A stretch of 40,737 bases of DNA, from positions 1-40,737 of the forward strand of contig CAYTEO010000022.1 in the NCBI GenBank assembly GCA_964436825.1, given 5' to 3'. The notes under the pieces were generated by a model that was not told the origin of the DNA, made no database searches, and saw only the letters and a program-made list of their open reading frames with translations. Each line of letters starts with the position of its first letter. Positions within the stretch are counted from its first letter, which is position 1. Source of the DNA: CAYTEO01 sp964436825. GTDB taxonomy: Bacteria > Krumholzibacteriota > Krumholzibacteriia > LZORAL124-64-63. Made by a program: the position numbers and the translations under genes. This document shows positions 8,701 through 16,827 of the stretch, piece by piece.

Positions 8701-8889
8701 GGCCTGCTCCACGTCCTCGGGACTGGCCCCCAGGTAGGGCACCTGGACAGAGACCATGTCCAGGTCGACCTCCGGGAAGACCTCCTTCTTGATGGTGCCG
8801 ACGGCCAGCAGGCCGGAGACGGCGACGAAGACCATCAGCAGGTTGGCCGCCACGTGATTGTCCGCGAACCAGCGCAGCAGTCCGTTCAC
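5722..8889 (-). CDS. RND efflux transporter permease subunit
   Basis: About 1055 aa, the usual length of a full RND pump subunit. The N-terminal helix (NLLMVFVAVSGLLAVG) is followed by a periplasmic porter half beginning FPEVDLDMVSVQVPYLGAS, a typical RND motif. The central membrane block contains GMVVDDAIVIGENVY, with the paired aspartates in TM4 that drive proton coupling. The second porter and membrane halves repeat the pattern. Start is GTG 8889, overlapping the stop of the fusion-protein gene by 4 bases (GTGA). It works with the next two genes as a tripartite inner membrane/periplasm/outer membrane pump. Substrate is not predictable; HAE-type (drugs or hydrophobic compounds) looks more likely than heavy metals. 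Confidence 0.92.
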   Translation of the reverse strand: MNGLLRWFADNHVAANLLMVFVAVSGLLAVGTIKKEVFPEVDLDMVSVQVPYLGASPEDVEQAVCIRVEEAIQGIDGIKRITSTAVEGLGTTVAEIETDADPQQVLDDIKQAVDRIVTFPEETEKPNIRLMQTTEQAVDLIVYGQTDEWTLARLAERIRDDLLTDPDLTQATLVGVRPYEISIEVSERTLRRYGLTLAQVTEAVRRGSLDLPAGSVKTDHGDILVRTKGQRYTAREFADLVVLARPDGGRVTLDQIAEIHDGFADIDQLTRFDGEPAVMITVYRVGDQSILDVTDAVHRFVAENQGLLPAGVKLAVWADRSIIYRGRMDLMLKNGLYGLVLVFVCLALFLQLRLAFWVALGIPVAFLGGLWLIPSFGASLNMITMFAFIVVLGMVVDDAIVIGENVYTHRERGLGPRDGAIAGVTEVAAPVVMSSLTTMVAFYPLAGVAGTMGKFMRVIPVVVIAVLAVSLVEALLVLPAHLSTVPDAAIGTDPERRGFWPTLRRGFDRRFRYFVERIYRPALAWSLAHRGTVIALSVASILLLLGFVGGGHIRFTLMPKVDADNMICAIDMPVGTGIAESRRAVAQAVAALDSLRAELAPQREAAGEPILRHVFTTIGFQPRSSAQRQSRPGKGEDETYLGANRTEINVELMPAEHRPVGSEQLVRRWRELTGPIPGAKSVTFTANLFHGSAPLEIQLSSRDVAELTEAADRLKVELSRYPGVQDITDSYEPGKQELKLKLKPQARTLGLTLADLAAQVRHAFYGDEAMRIQRGRDEVKVMVRFPRDERRSLGDIEGMRIRTPAGGAVPFTRVAEVSLGRGYATINRMDRRRIVSVRADIDQKTANADEILADLRRDFLPRLLADYPDLRVSFEGQSRDQAESMDSLRRGFLVAIIGIFALLAVQFRSYTQPAIIMTAIPFGLLGAVLGHVAMGWDLTLLSLFGVVALSGVVVNDSLVMVDFINRARQGGMPVTDAVVQSGVRRFRPIVLTSVTTFAGLTPMLLEKSLQARFLIPMAISLGFGVLFATLITLILVPVLYSLLESFHGRREAIRE

Positions 8890-10088
8890 GACGCGTCCCT
8901 CCCGGGGCGGGAACGGCGGGACCCGCCGTCGGCGGGCGCGGTGCGGACGCGCATGCCCTCGGTGACGATGTCGAGCTGGGAGACGATGACCCGCGTGCCG
9001 GCGGGCAGATCGCCGCGCACGACGACCGTCTCGCGTCCCCGGTGGACGACCGCGACGGGCAGGATGTGGACCCGGGAGGAGTCGTCGACGGTCCAGACCG
9101 TGTCACCGGGACGCAGGGCCGCCCGGGGGAGGGCTGCCGCGCCGGGGACGGTGTCCCCCAGGATGTGGACGGTGACGAAGGTCCCGTCCAGCAGGGGCGG
9201 CCGGTCGTCGCCGGTGTGGAACGGGTTCTCGATGCGGACCACGACGTCGACGAGGCGGGTCGCCGGATCGACCACGCCGCCGGTGCGGTCGATCCGGCCG
9301 GGCCAGTGGTGGACGTGGCCCCCGAAGTCGCTGGTCACGACCGCCCGGGCGGCCGCCGTGTCGCCGGGGCAGGACGGCACCCGGAAGAAGGCCAGATCGC
9401 CGTCGGGCAGCGGGACGGTCACCTCGGCCTCGGCCAGCTCGTAGAGGGATCCCAGGACGGTGCCGGCGCGGACGTACTGCCCCTCGTCGACGTTCTCGTC
9501 GGCGATGCGGCAGTCGAAGGGCGCCCGGATCACGCACCGCCGCAGGTTGATCCGCGCCTGCTCCAGACCTGCCTGTGCCGCCGCCAGGTCGGCCTCGGCC
9601 TGGTGCAGCTGGGGCTCGTGGAGCACCAGCGGGTCGGGCGGTGTGCCGTCGTCGCCGTGGATACGCTCCCACTGCTGGCGCGCCACGGCGGCCTCGTGCC
9701 GCTCGCGGGCCAGGGCCACCTCGGCCCGGGCCACCTGGGCCGCCGCGGTCCGGACGGCCAGCTCGTAGTCGACCGGATCGATGACCAGCAGGGTGTCGCC
9801 GGCGGCCAGGACGTCCCCGGCCTGCAGGCGCGGCGAGGTCCGCACGACCGTCCCCGAGACCTGGGGCACGATCTGGACGTGGCGCCGGCTGCGGACGGTC
9901 CCGTACTCGGAGATGACGATCCTGGGAACGGTGTCCGGGACGACGAGTGTCCGCACCAGCGGCTGCGGCACGACCGCGGCGCGGCGCTGCGGGTGGGGAC
10001 GGAGCTTCAGCAGCAGGAACATCCCCGCCACGCCGATCAGCAGGATCAGCCAGGGCCACCCGCGGCGGCCGACCGTACGAGCCGTCAT
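8886..10088 (-). CDS. RND periplasmic membrane-fusion (adaptor) protein
   Basis: About 400 aa. An N-terminal membrane anchor (WPWLILLIGVAGMFLLLKL, residues 11-30) precedes a lipoyl/barrel-sandwich domain (QIVPQVSGTVV then GDTLLVIDP). An alpha-helical hairpin rich in Ala, Glu and Arg follows (residues about 110-180), then the second lipoyl half (RAPFDCRIADENVDEGQYV) and a beta-barrel domain. This is the standard HlyD/AcrA adaptor order. It overlaps the outer-membrane-factor stop (ATGA) and the permease start (GTGA), indicating translational coupling within one operon. Confidence 0.9.
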   Translation of the reverse strand: MTARTVGRRGWPWLILLIGVAGMFLLLKLRPHPQRRAAVVPQPLVRTLVVPDTVPRIVISEYGTVRSRRHVQIVPQVSGTVVRTSPRLQAGDVLAAGDTLLVIDPVDYELAVRTAAAQVARAEVALARERHEAAVARQQWERIHGDDGTPPDPLVLHEPQLHQAEADLAAAQAGLEQARINLRRCVIRAPFDCRIADENVDEGQYVRAGTVLGSLYELAEAEVTVPLPDGDLAFFRVPSCPGDTAAARAVVTSDFGGHVHHWPGRIDRTGGVVDPATRLVDVVVRIENPFHTGDDRPPLLDGTFVTVHILGDTVPGAAALPRAALRPGDTVWTVDDSSRVHILPVAVVHRGRETVVVRGDLPAGTRVIVSQLDIVTEGMRVRTAPADGGSRRSRPGRDAS

Positions 10089-11563
10089 CGTGTCTCCTCC
10101 TGCAGCGAGACCGCCGTCTCCGCGAACGGGTGGTCCGCGGGGACGGAGACCTCGCCGGCGGTGGTGTCCCACTCTCCGCCCAGGGCCAGCAGCAGCCCCA
10201 CGCGGGCGGCCCGGGCGGCCCGCTCGGCCGCCAGCCGCTGGGAGAGCAGCGAGTAGTACTGGCGTCGCGCCTGGAGCAGCGCCGTCGCGTCGTCGATCCC
10301 CTGCCGGTAGCGCCGCTCGGACAGGTCCCGCCGGGCGGCGGCGTCGGCCTCGGCAGCGCGCAGGTCGGCCAGCTGCCGGTGCGTCTCCCGGTCCGCGTCC
10401 AGGGCGGACTCCACGTCCCGCAGGGCTGCCAGGACCGCCTGGACGTAGGCGGCCCGCGCCTGGGCGGCCTCCCCGACCGCGGCGCGCTTCCTTCCCGTGA
10501 CGGCGCCCCGGTTCAGCAGCGGCATCGCGACGCTCGCGGCCAGGCTCCAGACCGACGCCGCGTCGGTCAGCAGCTGGTCCAGGACCGAGGAGGTGGAACC
10601 GTCCTGTCCCGTCAGGGTGATGCGGGGAAACAGCTCGGCCTCGACGGCACCGATGCGCGCCGTGGCGGCCCGCAGGCGCAGCTCGGCCGCGACCACGTCC
10701 GGCCGGCGGGCGACGACCTCGGCCGGCATCCCGGGCGGCACCGGCGGCAGGTCCGGCAGCGCGAGCAGATCGGGTCCCCGCAGGGAGTCCGCGGCGGGGT
10801 ACCGCCCCAGCAGCAGGGCCAGGGCGCGACGGCGTTCCCGGGCGGCGCTGGTCCGCTGGGAGGCGGCCACCCGGCTGGCGGCGGCGGCCTGGCGGGCCTC
10901 CAGCAACCGCTCCACCGGCACGACCCCGCGCTCGTAGCGCCGGCGCGCCAGGTCCAGCAGGGCCGAGTCCACCGCGGCGATCCGCCGCGCCACCTCCGCC
11001 TGGGCGTCGGCCTCGCCCACCTCCAGCCAGCCGCGGACGACCGACCCGATCAGGGACTGGCGCAGGGCCTGCCGGTCGGCCTCGCTGGCCAGCCACTGGG
11101 CGCGCGCGGCCTGCTGGTTGCGGGTGAGCCGGCCCCAGAGGTCCAGCTCCCAGCTGGCGCCGAGGTGGACGTCGTAGAGGTTGTTGTAGACGGATCCGCT
11201 GAAGCCGAAGCGGGAAAGGGTCATCTTGCTGCGCGTGGCGCTGCCGCCCACCTCCAGGTTCGGCAGGCGGGGCGCCCCGGCCGCCGTCAGCTGGCCCCGG
11301 GCCGCGAGGATCCGGCCCGCTGCCTGGGCCAGGTCCCAGTTGCCGGCCAGCGCCTCGGCGACGAGCGAGTCGAGGTCGGCCGCGCCGTAGCGGCGCCACC
11401 AGGCCGACCGCAGGAGCGTCGTGTCGGCCCCGGCGCTGTCCGTGGCGGCGGCGAACCGCGGCGGCAGGCGGCCGGGATCGGGGCGACGATGATCCGGCCC
11501 CACGGCGCAGCCCGCCGCCAGCAGGAGCCCACAGGCCAGCCACACGATGCGACGCGCGCTCAT
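10085..11563 (-). CDS. outer-membrane efflux lipoprotein, NodT/OprM type
   Basis: 492 aa. Signal peptide with lipobox LLAAGC gives an acylated N-terminus at Cys19, followed by the family start GPDHRRPD and SAWWRRYGAADLDSLV. Two helical repeats rich in Ala and Arg with small beta segments (VGGSATRSKMTLSRFGFSG; ASWELDLWGRL) form the TolC-like trimeric channel. The motif ASWELDLWGR is diagnostic for this family. It overlaps its neighbours by 4 bases on both sides (ATGA). Confidence 0.9.
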   Translation of the reverse strand: MSARRIVWLACGLLLAAGCAVGPDHRRPDPGRLPPRFAAATDSAGADTTLLRSAWWRRYGAADLDSLVAEALAGNWDLAQAAGRILAARGQLTAAGAPRLPNLEVGGSATRSKMTLSRFGFSGSVYNNLYDVHLGASWELDLWGRLTRNQQAARAQWLASEADRQALRQSLIGSVVRGWLEVGEADAQAEVARRIAAVDSALLDLARRRYERGVVPVERLLEARQAAAASRVAASQRTSAARERRRALALLLGRYPAADSLRGPDLLALPDLPPVPPGMPAEVVARRPDVVAAELRLRAATARIGAVEAELFPRITLTGQDGSTSSVLDQLLTDAASVWSLAASVAMPLLNRGAVTGRKRAAVGEAAQARAAYVQAVLAALRDVESALDADRETHRQLADLRAAEADAAARRDLSERRYRQGIDDATALLQARRQYYSLLSQRLAAERAARAARVGLLLALGGEWDTTAGEVSVPADHPFAETAVSLQEETR

Positions 11564-12261
11564 CAGCTCGCCTCCCGGTCGCAGAGGGCCATGATCCCGG
11601 CCCGCGAGAAGCGGACGATGTGCTCGACCGTCCGCTCGACGTAGGTCTCCAGGTCGGGCGCCAGGGGCGGGAAGATGTCGCCGTGGACGCAGCTCCCCTC
11701 CCCCTGCTGGTGCCGCCAGCGCATGATGAAGTGGACCACCTGGCCCACGACGCTGCCGATGATCCAGTCGATCCGCCGCGCGTCGAGCGAGGGCAGGGCC
11801 CGGGCCAGGGCCTCGCGGAAGGCCTCGTGGACCGGCCTGACCATCTCCTCGGAGAGGACCCGCGCACCGTGGTGCTGCTCGACCATCTCCCGGGCCGTCA
11901 GGCGCAGGGCGTTGGCCTGCGGCCGCTCGGTCAGCACGTCACCCAGGTGGGCCCGCACGAAGGCGCGCAACAGCGGCTCGGCGTCCCCGCTGCGGCGGGC
12001 CTCCTCGGCCGCGCCGGCGATGGCGGCCAGCAGCCGCTCCCGGCGCGGTGCCAGCCGGCGGCGCAGGGCCTCGACGTAGAGGTTCTCCTTGCCCCCGAAG
12101 TGGTAGTTGACGCCGGCCAGGTTGACGCCGGCCCGCTGGGCGATGTCGCGCACCGACACGGCGTCGTAACCGTGGAGGCCGAACAGCTCCTCGGCGGCGT
12201 CGAGCAGGCGTTCCCTGGTCGTGGTGTCCCGCAACGGTCGCTCCTGGTCGGTTCGCGGCAT
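11563..12261 (-). CDS. TetR-family repressor of the efflux operon
   Basis: 232 aa. The N-terminal TetR helix-turn-helix is clear: TRERLLDAAEELFGLHGYDA, then VSVRDIAQRAGVNLAGVNYHF and GGKENLY. The C-terminal ligand domain resembles the CerR/YbiH (DUF1956) subgroup (AREMVEQHHGARVLSEEMV). As first gene of the TetR-OMF-MFP-RND unit, with a promoter and inverted repeat immediately upstream, it is very likely an autoregulating repressor released by a pump substrate. The gene stop overlaps the next start by 4 bases. The start has a weak ribosome site, suggesting low expression. Confidence 0.88.
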   Translation of the reverse strand: MPRTDQERPLRDTTTRERLLDAAEELFGLHGYDAVSVRDIAQRAGVNLAGVNYHFGGKENLYVEALRRRLAPRRERLLAAIAGAAEEARRSGDAEPLLRAFVRAHLGDVLTERPQANALRLTAREMVEQHHGARVLSEEMVRPVHEAFREALARALPSLDARRIDWIIGSVVGQVVHFIMRWRHQQGEGSCVHGDIFPPLAPDLETYVERTVEHIVRFSRAGIMALCDREAS

Positions 12262-12275
12262 CCGGACGCACCCGT

Positions 12276-12306
12276 TTCAAACGAACATTCTAAACAACCG
12301 TTTGAA
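12276..12306. promoter_or_regulatory. palindromic TetR operator
   Basis: Inverted repeat TTCAAACG (12276-12283) and CGTTTGAA (12299-12306), with perfect 8-bp arms 15 bases apart. The arms flank the -10 box and fill the spacer, the expected place for a repressor site. A shorter internal palindrome CGTTTCAAACG covers 12273-12283. Confidence 0.72.
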
Positions 12307-12315
12307 TCCTGTCAA
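12287..12315 (-). promoter_or_regulatory. sigma70 promoter of the tetR-efflux operon
   Basis: On the minus strand TTGACA (12315-12310) and TAGAAT (12292-12287) are separated by exactly 17 bases. The inferred start of transcription lies about 20 bases ahead of the TetR start codon. Confidence 0.75.
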
Positions 12316-12346
12316 GAAGATGTCATCGATTTGTCATGACCGGGGA

Positions 12347-12829
12347 TCACTGGTCGTCGTAGGAGAGAGTCCGGTCGCGGACGACCTCCAGGCGCACGCC
12401 GGCCTGGCGGAACATGTCGCGCGACTCGGTCGCGGCGTGGTAGTGGTACTCGGCCACCACGCGCTCGATGCCGCAGTTGATGATCAGCATGGCGCAGGTC
12501 CGGCACGGCTCCATGGTGCAGTAGAGCGTGCCGCCGGCCAGGGAGGTGCCGAATCGCGCGGCCTGGCAGATGGCGTTCTGCTCGGCGTGGATCGTGCGGA
12601 CGCAGTGGAGACTCTCGCGGCCGTCCTCGTCGACGACCTTCTTGAGCAGGTGACCGACGTCGTCGCAGTGGGGCAGCCCCGCCGGCGAGCCCACGTACCC
12701 GGTGGCGATGATCCGCCGATCGCGGACGATGATGCAGCCGCTCTGCCCGCGGTCGCAGGTGGCCCGCTTGGCCACCTCGCGGACCAGCCCCAGGAAGTAC
12801 TCGTCCCAGCTCGGTCGCTCTCCGGTCAC
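12347..12829 (-). CDS. deoxycytidylate (dCMP) deaminase, ComEB type
   Basis: Deaminates dCMP to dUMP, feeding thymidylate synthesis. From GTG 12829 the protein is 160 aa and begins TGERPSWDEYF, as family members do. Zinc ligands are visible as HAE (His81, Glu83 the proton shuttle) and PCRTC (Cys109, Cys112). The start was chosen because GGGGGAGG precedes GTG 12829; an ATG at 12898 would add 23 non-conserved residues. Residues 60-75 (LLKKVVDEDG) resemble the regulatory insert of allosteric dCMP deaminases. The gene sits alone ahead of the TetR operon in the same direction. Confidence 0.9.
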   Translation of the reverse strand: MTGERPSWDEYFLGLVREVAKRATCDRGQSGCIIVRDRRIIATGYVGSPAGLPHCDDVGHLLKKVVDEDGRESLHCVRTIHAEQNAICQAARFGTSLAGGTLYCTMEPCRTCAMLIINCGIERVVAEYHYHAATESRDMFRQAGVRLEVVRDRTLSYDDQ

Positions 12830-12996
12830 GGGCGCGTCCTCCCCCGTCGGTGTCCAGGATCCGCCCCAAACGATACCGTTGCCGGCCCGATCCGTCACTA
12901 CCCGCTACGCCATCTCCCTCCCTGCGATCGCAGACCCGCCCGCGAGGACGTCTGGGAGGCCACGATGCCGGCAGGGCGGTGCGGCCGGAACATCGA

Positions 12997-13027
12997 GGTG
13001 GCCCGGCACGCGGGGTGCCGGGCCACC
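12997..13027 (-). terminator. hairpin terminator after the OB-fold secreted protein gene
   Basis: A perfect 13-bp stem (GGTGGCCCGGCAC with GTGCCGGGCCACC) and a 5-base loop, 30 bases beyond the stop at 13058. It also lies upstream of the deaminase gene and would insulate the two. No U-tract. Confidence 0.65.
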
Positions 13028-13057
13028 GTCACGAGTCAGGCGTCTTCGCGAACGCTC

Positions 13058-15013
13058 CTACTTGACGAGCTGCAGCTTCCGGACCTGCAGGACCTCGGTC
13101 CCGATGCGCAGACGCGCGAAGTAGGTGCCGCTGGCCACGTGCTGGCCGTGGGCGTCGGTGCCGTCCCACTGGAAGACGTACTCCTGTCCGCCGGCCAGGC
13201 GACCGTTGACCAGGGACCGGACCAGCTCACCGCGCAGGTTGTAGATGTTGAGCTGGGCCAGGTTGTCGCGGGTCAGCACGAAGCGGATCTGCGTCTTCGG
13301 GTTGAACGGGTTCGGCGCGATGGCCGTGAACCCGCCGGCAGGCAGCAGCTGCGGCAGCGGCTCGTCGATCGCGGTGGCGCCGGTCAGGACGATGTCGGTG
13401 TCGCTGCGCGGGACGAGCTCGAACTGGCCGGCGTAGTTCATGAAGCCGGTCAGGTGCAGCACGTCGCCCACCTGCGGGGCGTAGGCCAGGTCGATCATGG
13501 CGTCCACGACCATCGAATCGGCCCAGGCGCCGGTGTCGGAGACCTTGAAGGTGTTCCAGGCGGCCGCGCCGGTCGTGTCGAGGACGGCGCTGGCGAAGGT
13601 GGTCACCACGACGCTCTCGTAGGCCTCGCCCAGCTTGCCGTTGCCGTCGTCCAGCGAGTTGTCGGCCAGGACGCGGGTGTGGACCTTCGGCGGCTCGGGC
13701 AGGTCGTTGCCGAACGAGAGCAGGTAGACGGCGCCGCCGTTGTGGGGCTGCATCTCGGTCAGGCCGTAGTACTCGTCGATGTAGCCGCCGATGGCGACCT
13801 CGTCGCCGGGCAGGACGTAGTTGGCCGCCGTGCCCTCGTAGACGAGGATGGCGTTCCAGGCGCCCTCGCCGTCGGCCAGGATGAACTTGCTGATGGAACC
13901 GGCGTCACCCGTACCCACGGTCACGATGCCGTGGATGTTGGTGACCTTGTCCCGGTAGGACGAGCCCTGGTAGACGCTGTCCGGATGGGCCCACTGGATG
14001 TCGTGGATGGGGGTGAAGCCGATGGCCACCTCGTACCAGCCGGCGGGCGCATCGCCCGGGTTGGTGACGGTCTGGCTGCCGGTGTCGGTGGCCTCGACGT
14101 AGAAGTCCACCTGGCGACCGGTGTGGCCGGCCGGGATGGTGCCGCTCCAGGTGTCGCCGCCGATGTTGGTCATGGCCACCGAGGTGAACACGCCGGTGCT
14201 GTCACCGGTGTCGTCCCGGTAGTAGAGCACGGCGCTGGTGATGGCGTCGTCGTCGGTGATCGTGGCCGTGATCGTGATGGGATCGCTGGCCTCGGGCACC
14301 CAGTTGGCAGCGTCGACGTCCTGGATGACCGGCAGGGTGTCCCCGCCCGGGTTCTCCACCAGGTCGCTCTGACGCCGCGGCTTCAGCTCGATGGTGCCGT
14401 TGTAGACGACACACGGGCCGTCCACCTGGTAGACGTCGCCCACGTCGACGGCGCCCAGGTCGATGCCGGTGTCGCTGTCGATGTAGACCTCCAGGGTGTC
14501 GGTGAAGTCGGTGATGGTGAAGTTGTTGTAGGACTTCGTGGCGACGGTGCCCGTGACCCGGACGAAGTTGCCGACCATCTCGTAGTCGTCGGTCGTGTCC
14601 AGGGGATCGCCGTGCAGGATGGTCTGGATGTCCGTGACGATGGGCGCCGGCTCGGCACCGCTGCCCAGGAACACGATCGTCGGGCTGGAGATGTTGATCT
14701 CGCCCCCGTACGAGCCGACCGTGCCGGTGACCTGGATGCGATCGCCGTAGGTCAGGGGCTGGGCGGCGCTGTCGAAGAAGTTGATGCCGCCGGTGGCACC
14801 CTGGATGTAGTGGGTACCGCTGTTGTAGGTCCCCTTGACCACGTAGATCACGCCCTCGACGGTCACGGTCTGACCGGCATAGGGACTGGCGGGAGCGCCG
14901 GTGGCGGGGTCGTAGTACTGGATGTCGTCGATGGGCGTCGTCTGGGCGAGAACGAGACCACTCAACGACAGCAAGAGAACGAGCGCCAGGACGCTTGTCG
15001 TTACACGTCTCAT
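13058..15013 (-). CDS. secreted multi-OB-fold protein with C-terminal FlgD-Ig sorting domain
   Basis: 651 aa from ATG 15013, which follows GAGGAGA; an upstream in-frame ATG at 15052 is less likely. Signal peptide SVLALVLLLSLSGLVLAQ. Two to four OB-fold-like repeats of the YhcR/extracellular-nuclease-associated kind follow, with pattern (Y/H)-x-G-x-x-V-x-V-x-G and GDRIQVTGTV, GDEVAIGGYI and GDVLHLTGFM. A middle Ig-like region holds PITITATITDDDAI. The C-terminus has APNPFNPKTQIRF and ends ASGTYFARLRI with a short basic tail, the FlgD-Ig/type IX-like sorting module common in FCB-related phyla. No catalytic nuclease motif was seen, so a binding or structural role outside the cell is likely. Confidence 0.8.
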   Translation of the reverse strand: MRRVTTSVLALVLLLSLSGLVLAQTTPIDDIQYYDPATGAPASPYAGQTVTVEGVIYVVKGTYNSGTHYIQGATGGINFFDSAAQPLTYGDRIQVTGTVGSYGGEINISSPTIVFLGSGAEPAPIVTDIQTILHGDPLDTTDDYEMVGNFVRVTGTVATKSYNNFTITDFTDTLEVYIDSDTGIDLGAVDVGDVYQVDGPCVVYNGTIELKPRRQSDLVENPGGDTLPVIQDVDAANWVPEASDPITITATITDDDAITSAVLYYRDDTGDSTGVFTSVAMTNIGGDTWSGTIPAGHTGRQVDFYVEATDTGSQTVTNPGDAPAGWYEVAIGFTPIHDIQWAHPDSVYQGSSYRDKVTNIHGIVTVGTGDAGSISKFILADGEGAWNAILVYEGTAANYVLPGDEVAIGGYIDEYYGLTEMQPHNGGAVYLLSFGNDLPEPPKVHTRVLADNSLDDGNGKLGEAYESVVVTTFASAVLDTTGAAAWNTFKVSDTGAWADSMVVDAMIDLAYAPQVGDVLHLTGFMNYAGQFELVPRSDTDIVLTGATAIDEPLPQLLPAGGFTAIAPNPFNPKTQIRFVLTRDNLAQLNIYNLRGELVRSLVNGRLAGGQEYVFQWDGTDAHGQHVASGTYFARLRIGTEVLQVRKLQLVK

Positions 15014-15052
15014 CTTGTCTGTCTCCTCGGACTGGCGGACACGCAGTAACAC

Positions 15053-15237
15053 TGCAAAGAACGAACGAGCGAATCGGATCCCAAGTGTTCCCAGAACGTC
15101 AAGTTACGAGCACACGAAAGAGTGGAACGGAGGATCCAGGACTCCGGACCTTGCAGTTGGGAGAATGGTACCACCCCGGTGACCCGATGTCCACCATTTA
15201 ACGGTTTTTTTGCGGATTGCCAGATGGATGGCCGCTC
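15053..15237. other. intergenic stretch, no firm feature
   Basis: Less GC-rich DNA between phosphoglycerate mutase and the OB-fold protein gene. The minus strand has a possible -35 TTGACG about 85 bases before ATG 15013 but no convincing -10 box. A run of seven T on the plus strand near 15205 is not preceded by a clear hairpin. Confidence 0.3.
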
Positions 15238-16827
15238 TCAGCCCCCCTGTTCGGCCAGCAACGACCGGCCGGTCATCTCCTCCGGCTGCGGCAGACCGAG
15301 CAGGTGCAGCAGGGTGGGGGCGATGTCCCGCAGGCCGCGGTCCTCGTCCCGGCGCAGGGCGGCGGCCCCCCGCCCGGCGAATTCCTCGCCGATCAGGACG
15401 AAGGGGACGGGATTGAGGGAGTGGTTCGTCAGGACCCGGCCGTCGGGGGCGAGCATCTCCTCGCAGTTGCCGTGGTCGGCCGTCAGCAGCATGACCCCGC
15501 CGCGTTCCAGGACGGCCGGCACGATCCGCGCCAGCAGTCCGTCCAGCGTCCTGACCGCCGCCACGGCCGCCTCCAGGACGCCGGTGTGCCCCACCATGTC
15601 GCCGTTGGCGAAGTTGACGACGATGACCGGGTGCTCGCCGGTCGCCACCGCCTCGAGGACCACCTCGGCCACCTGCGGCGCGCTCATCTCCGGCTGCAGG
15701 TCGTAGGTGGCCACCCTGGGGGACGGGACCAGGCGGCGGTCCTCCCCGGGAAAGGGCTCCTCGCGGCCGCCGTTGAGGAAGTAGGTGACGTGGGCGTACT
15801 TCTCCGTCTCGGCGGTGCGCAGGTTCCGGATCCCGTGCTCGGCCAGCACGTCCGCCAGGATCCGGCGCGGCGTCTCGGGCGGGAAGAGGACCGGCACGTC
15901 CAGGTTCTCGTCGTAGAGGGTCATGCAGAGGTAGGAGATCCGGGGACGGAGCGGGCGCGGGAAGCCGTCGAAGTCGTCGCTGTTGAAGGCCCAGGTCAGC
16001 TCGCGGGCCCGGTCGGCGCGGAAGTTCCAGAAGAAGACCCCGTCGCCGTCGCGGACCGTGGCCACCGGCTCGCCGTCGGCGCCGGTGACGACCGTGGGAA
16101 CGACGAACTCGTCGGTCACCCCCTGCGCGTAGCTGTGGCGGATGATCTCCAGGGGATCGCTCCCCCGCTCCCCCTCGCCGTGGACCAGCACGCGCCACGC
16201 CTTCTCCACGCGGTCCCAGCGCTTGTCCCGGTCCATGGCGTAGTAGCGGCCGGAGACCGAGGCGATCCGGCCGACGCCGATCTCCGCGAGCTGCCGCTGC
16301 AGTTCCTCGACGTAGCCGAGGCCGCCGTGGGGATCGGTGTCGCGCCCGTCGAGGACGACGTGGACGAAGACCTGGTCCAGGCCGGCTTCCTTCGCCAGGC
16401 GCAGGATGCCGTGGAGGTGGTCCGTGTGGGAGTGGACCCCTCCCGGGGAGACCAGTCCCAGCAGATGGAGCCGGCCGCCGCTCTCGCGCAGGCCGGCGAC
16501 GAACCCGCGCCAGGCGGGGCGGTCGGCGAACTCGCCCTCCCGCAGGGCGCGGGCGATCCGCACCAGCTCCTGCTCGATGACCCGGCCGGCGCCGATGGTC
16601 AGGTGCCCCACCTCGCTGTTGCCCATCTGTCCCTCGGGCAGGCCCACCGCGGGGCCCATGCAGGCCAGCGTGGTGTGGGGATAGCGCTCCAGCAGCCCCT
16701 GGTAGAACCGCGGTCCGGCCAGGGCGATGGCGTTGCCCTCCTCGCTGCCGGGACCGGTGCGCCAGCCGAAGCCGTCCAGGATGCACAGGACGACGGGACG
16801 GCGGCGTGCGGCATCAGGTGTCGTCAT
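15238..16827 (-). CDS. gpmI: 2,3-bisphosphoglycerate-independent phosphoglycerate mutase
   Basis: Interconverts 3- and 2-phosphoglycerate in glycolysis and gluconeogenesis using two Mn ions. 529 aa, slightly longer than usual (about 510). VLCILDGFGWR near residues 13-23 supplies the first metal-binding Asp (Asp18), and GNSEVGH holds the phosphoserine nucleophile Ser71. HSHTDHLHG, LDGRDTDPHGG, KYAHVTYFLNGG and LTADHGNCEEM are the remaining metal and substrate motifs, all intact. The start overlaps the end of the small upstream gene by 14 bases, so the two are probably cotranscribed. Confidence 0.95.
   Translation of the reverse strand: MTTPDAARRRPVVLCILDGFGWRTGPGSEEGNAIALAGPRFYQGLLERYPHTTLACMGPAVGLPEGQMGNSEVGHLTIGAGRVIEQELVRIARALREGEFADRPAWRGFVAGLRESGGRLHLLGLVSPGGVHSHTDHLHGILRLAKEAGLDQVFVHVVLDGRDTDPHGGLGYVEELQRQLAEIGVGRIASVSGRYYAMDRDKRWDRVEKAWRVLVHGEGERGSDPLEIIRHSYAQGVTDEFVVPTVVTGADGEPVATVRDGDGVFFWNFRADRARELTWAFNSDDFDGFPRPLRPRISYLCMTLYDENLDVPVLFPPETPRRILADVLAEHGIRNLRTAETEKYAHVTYFLNGGREEPFPGEDRRLVPSPRVATYDLQPEMSAPQVAEVVLEAVATGEHPVIVVNFANGDMVGHTGVLEAAVAAVRTLDGLLARIVPAVLERGGVMLLTADHGNCEEMLAPDGRVLTNHSLNPVPFVLIGEEFAGRGAAALRRDEDRGLRDIAPTLLHLLGLPQPEEMTGRSLLAEQGG

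Noticed and set aside
5749..9444. A 1231-codon plus-strand open frame across the RND permease
   Set aside because: Its translation is low-complexity (Asp, Gly, His, Gln-rich) with no domain. It is the antisense shadow of a complete RND permease, a common effect of very high GC.
12221..15049. A 942-codon plus-strand open frame opposite the OB-fold protein and deaminase
   Set aside because: Val/Gly/Asp-rich shadow translation without motifs. The opposite strand has well-formed genes with signal peptide and catalytic residues.
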